NCBI GenBank assembly: GCA_935421135.1
Contig: OW285189.1
Coordinates: 25,050,298-25,114,297 of the forward strand
Source: Bugulina stolonifera
Taxonomy: Eukaryota; Bryozoa; Gymnolaemata; Cheilostomatida; Bugulidae
Direction of reading: 5' to 3'
Length of the DNA: 64,000 nucleotides
Shown: positions 63,008-64,000 of the stretch, piece after piece
How the letters are laid out: every line of letters begins with the position of its first letter
Position numbering within the stretch: position 1 is the first letter of the stretch
The notes under the pieces: model-generated
Database searches by the model: none
The model's input: only the letters and a program-made list of their open reading frames with translations
Told to the model about the DNA's origin: nothing
Made by a program: the position numbers and the translations under genes

Positions 63008-64000
63008 GGTAGTAGTAGCAGTAGTAGTAGTAGTGGCAACAGTAGTAGTAGTAGCAGTAGTAGTAGTAGCAGTAGTAGTAGTAGTAGTAGCAGTAGTAGT
63101 AATAGTAGCAGTAGTAGTAGTGATAGTGGTAGTAGTAGTGGTAGTAGTGGTGGTGGTGGTAGTGGTGGTAGTAGTAGTAGTGGCAGTAGTAGTAGGAGTA
63201 GTGGTAGTATTTATCAGTAGCAGTAGCAGGATATACTTGCTCACCTAGCACCATGCCCTGTAGCACTACTCCACTGAGTAGCAATACAACTTGCTTCCAC
63301 TCAAACTCGTCCAATAAATAGGTGACAAACGGGGCCATCCCCGACATGCCCACACCAGATCCACACATGGCCAGTGTAGCGGCTACAGATCTTCTTTTCT
63401 CAAAGTAGAACCCAACTATAATCATGGCAGCCATAAACATCATCCCGAATCCTATACCTACAAGTACATGAGATTATCTGTCAATCAATTGTAAGAATAA
63501 ATATTTATTACATGTTGTACCTGTTCTTATACTTGATAAGCTGCAGTACACAGGTAGATATATGAACCTGTATACAGTCAGCTACAGGACTAAGTGATTT
63601 ACTACAGAGTACAGTCACTGCTCACACAATAATACCTCAACAGTTTGCCGTGATAGTTTCACCTTAAAATTTTATATTCCATCAGATTTACAAAGGGCGG
63701 GTGGTGTAGCCTACAAGGGCAGCAGTAAGATATATATACAATATGTAGGTAGAGAGTGGATACACTTCATAGTACATATAGTTACCAAGTACCAACAGTG
63801 TACAGGCTAGCATATATACATGTATATGCATGTATATGTATGTATATGTATGTATAATATGTATGTATATGTATGTATATATACATGCATACCCAGGAGA
63901 AGCAGATTTATAGTATAAATAGTATAATGTTATATTAGCTACGTCCTAATAATACATTGACTAACCAAAATATTAGCAGAATGGTAGAATAACATACCAA
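55892..64000 (-). CDS. SLC16/monocarboxylate-transporter-like MFS protein (5' end off window)
   Basis: Ten phase-matched exons: 63245-63457, 62700-62811, 60751-60891, 60185-60264, 59202-59380, 58752-59001, 57109-57366, 56775-57044, 56351-56476 and 55892-56127. A donor at 63987-63997 puts another exon end at 63998-64000. The first exon (GIGFGMMFMAAMIIVGFYFEKRR, then GSGVGMSGMAP) is the TM4-TM5 region typical of MCTs. Exons 2-6 make a long Ser-rich cytoplasmic loop between TM6 and TM7. Exons 7-10 carry TM7-12, with FTLFSIASFLTMFG, MGGTNTFGRVLAGALG and GQLVILQGIAVIVGTPIAG. The Arg of the TM8 motif is kept, but the Asp of proton-coupled MCT1-4 is Thr/Asn here, as in orphan MCTs, so the substrate is unknown. 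The usual C-terminal tail follows. Located in the plasma membrane by family. Confidence 0.9.
56161..56197. repeat. Perfect palindrome, 17-bp arms
   Basis: Arms 56161-56177 and 56181-56197 are exact reverse complements with loop TTG. The core TACTACATGTATA equals that of the palindrome at 15194-15236. In the last intron of the transporter gene. Confidence 0.9.
57836..58334. repeat. 29-bp minisatellite, about 17 copies
   Basis: Units contain CTACATGTACCTGTGTAATA then CTAA(A/G)C(C/T)TA, repeating every 29 bases. In the transporter intron between exons 57109-57366 and 58752-59001. Confidence 0.95.
58434..58671. repeat. 20-bp minisatellite, about 12 copies
   Basis: Units of GTGAGCTGACCTATAAATGA, nearly identical. 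The array continues into the related 21-bp repeat that carries the donor of the adjacent transporter exon. Confidence 0.95.
58671..58765. repeat. 21-bp repeats spanning an exon end, each with a splice donor
   Basis: About five units encode QY(N/S)(S/N)NIG on the minus strand. Each contains ATA(T)AG/GTCAGTAT, a possible donor. The outermost at 58752 gives correct phase to exon 57109-57366; because the unit is 21 bases, the inner ones do too. Confidence 0.75.
60642..60745. repeat. 28-bp tandem repeat, about 3.7 copies
   Basis: Units contain TATACTGTATAGATATACTT. The array ends a few bases from the donor of transporter exon 60751-60891. Confidence 0.9.
62382..62452. repeat. Tetranucleotide (ACGT/ACAT)n microsatellite
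   Basis: Begins GTACGTACGTAC and turns into (ATAC)n with one A interruption. In a transporter intron. Confidence 0.9.
62812..63225. repeat. Trinucleotide array filling a transporter intron
   Basis: (TAG/CAG/TGG)n on the plus strand, (CTA)n on the coding strand, occupying almost the whole 433-base intron between exons 62700-62811 and 63245-63457. The acceptor (CTACTACAG/GTAC) is itself part of the array. The long Thr-, Leu-, Val- or Tyr-rich ORFs here are artefacts. Confidence 0.95.
63808..63892. repeat. (ATGTAT)-type microsatellite
   Basis: Short runs of ATGTATATGTAT and GTATATATACATG in the intron next to the right edge of the window. Confidence 0.85.

Noticed and set aside
62696..63443. 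Transporter ORF reading into Tyr/His or Thr repeats
   Set aside because: Read-through of the trinucleotide intron; flanking exons join in phase when it is removed.

Overview
The window is nuclear DNA of an animal, AT-rich, with many short GT-AG introns, abundant minisatellites and several DNA and LTR transposons. The proteins (mitochondrial HSP60, DBF4, RTF2, an SLC16-type transporter) are metazoan-like. The compact introns and frequent TACATGTA-type motifs suggest a marine invertebrate, perhaps a sponge or another early-branching or lophotrochozoan lineage; that placement is only a guess. No bacterial operons or CRISPR arrays were seen.

Layout, left to right. 1-8163: minus-strand gene for a long coiled-coil protein, running off the left edge. 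One of its introns holds a complete 5.2-kb LTR retrotransposon (1200-6418) with a single Gag-type ORF and no pol. 8164-12099: intergenic, with tandem repeats and candidate promoter elements. 12100-15066: plus-strand gene for a PH-domain protein with a YPQQPGA-repeat middle and a glycine-rich tail. 16620-20226: plus-strand HSP60. 20608-31183: minus-strand DBF4 (activator of the CDC7 replication kinase), 16 exons, convergent with HSP60; its introns hold a hAT element, a smaller TIR element and minisatellites. 31184-37303: spacer filled with a near-perfect hairpin and a TIR element, between divergent DBF4 and RTF2. 37304-45248: plus-strand RTF2, whose first intron holds a solo LTR and a possible TTAA-type element. 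45894-54168: minus-strand gene of unknown function encoding a Cys-rich, probably extracellular protein. Its introns hold a hAT element, an inverted triplication and a 1.5-kb (ACC)-rich microsatellite. 55892-64000: minus-strand SLC16/MCT-like transporter, 5' end beyond the right edge.

Genes were assembled by hand from reading frames and splice sites. Every exon junction listed was checked for phase compatibility, which is the main support for the models. Two genes, DBF4 and RTF2, act in chromosome replication and lie head to head. The other genes have no obvious shared pathway. Long low-complexity ORFs at 22.7-23.5, 25.7-26.2, 44.1-44.7, 50.9-52.7 and 62.7-63.4 kb are translations of tandem repeats and are not called as genes.
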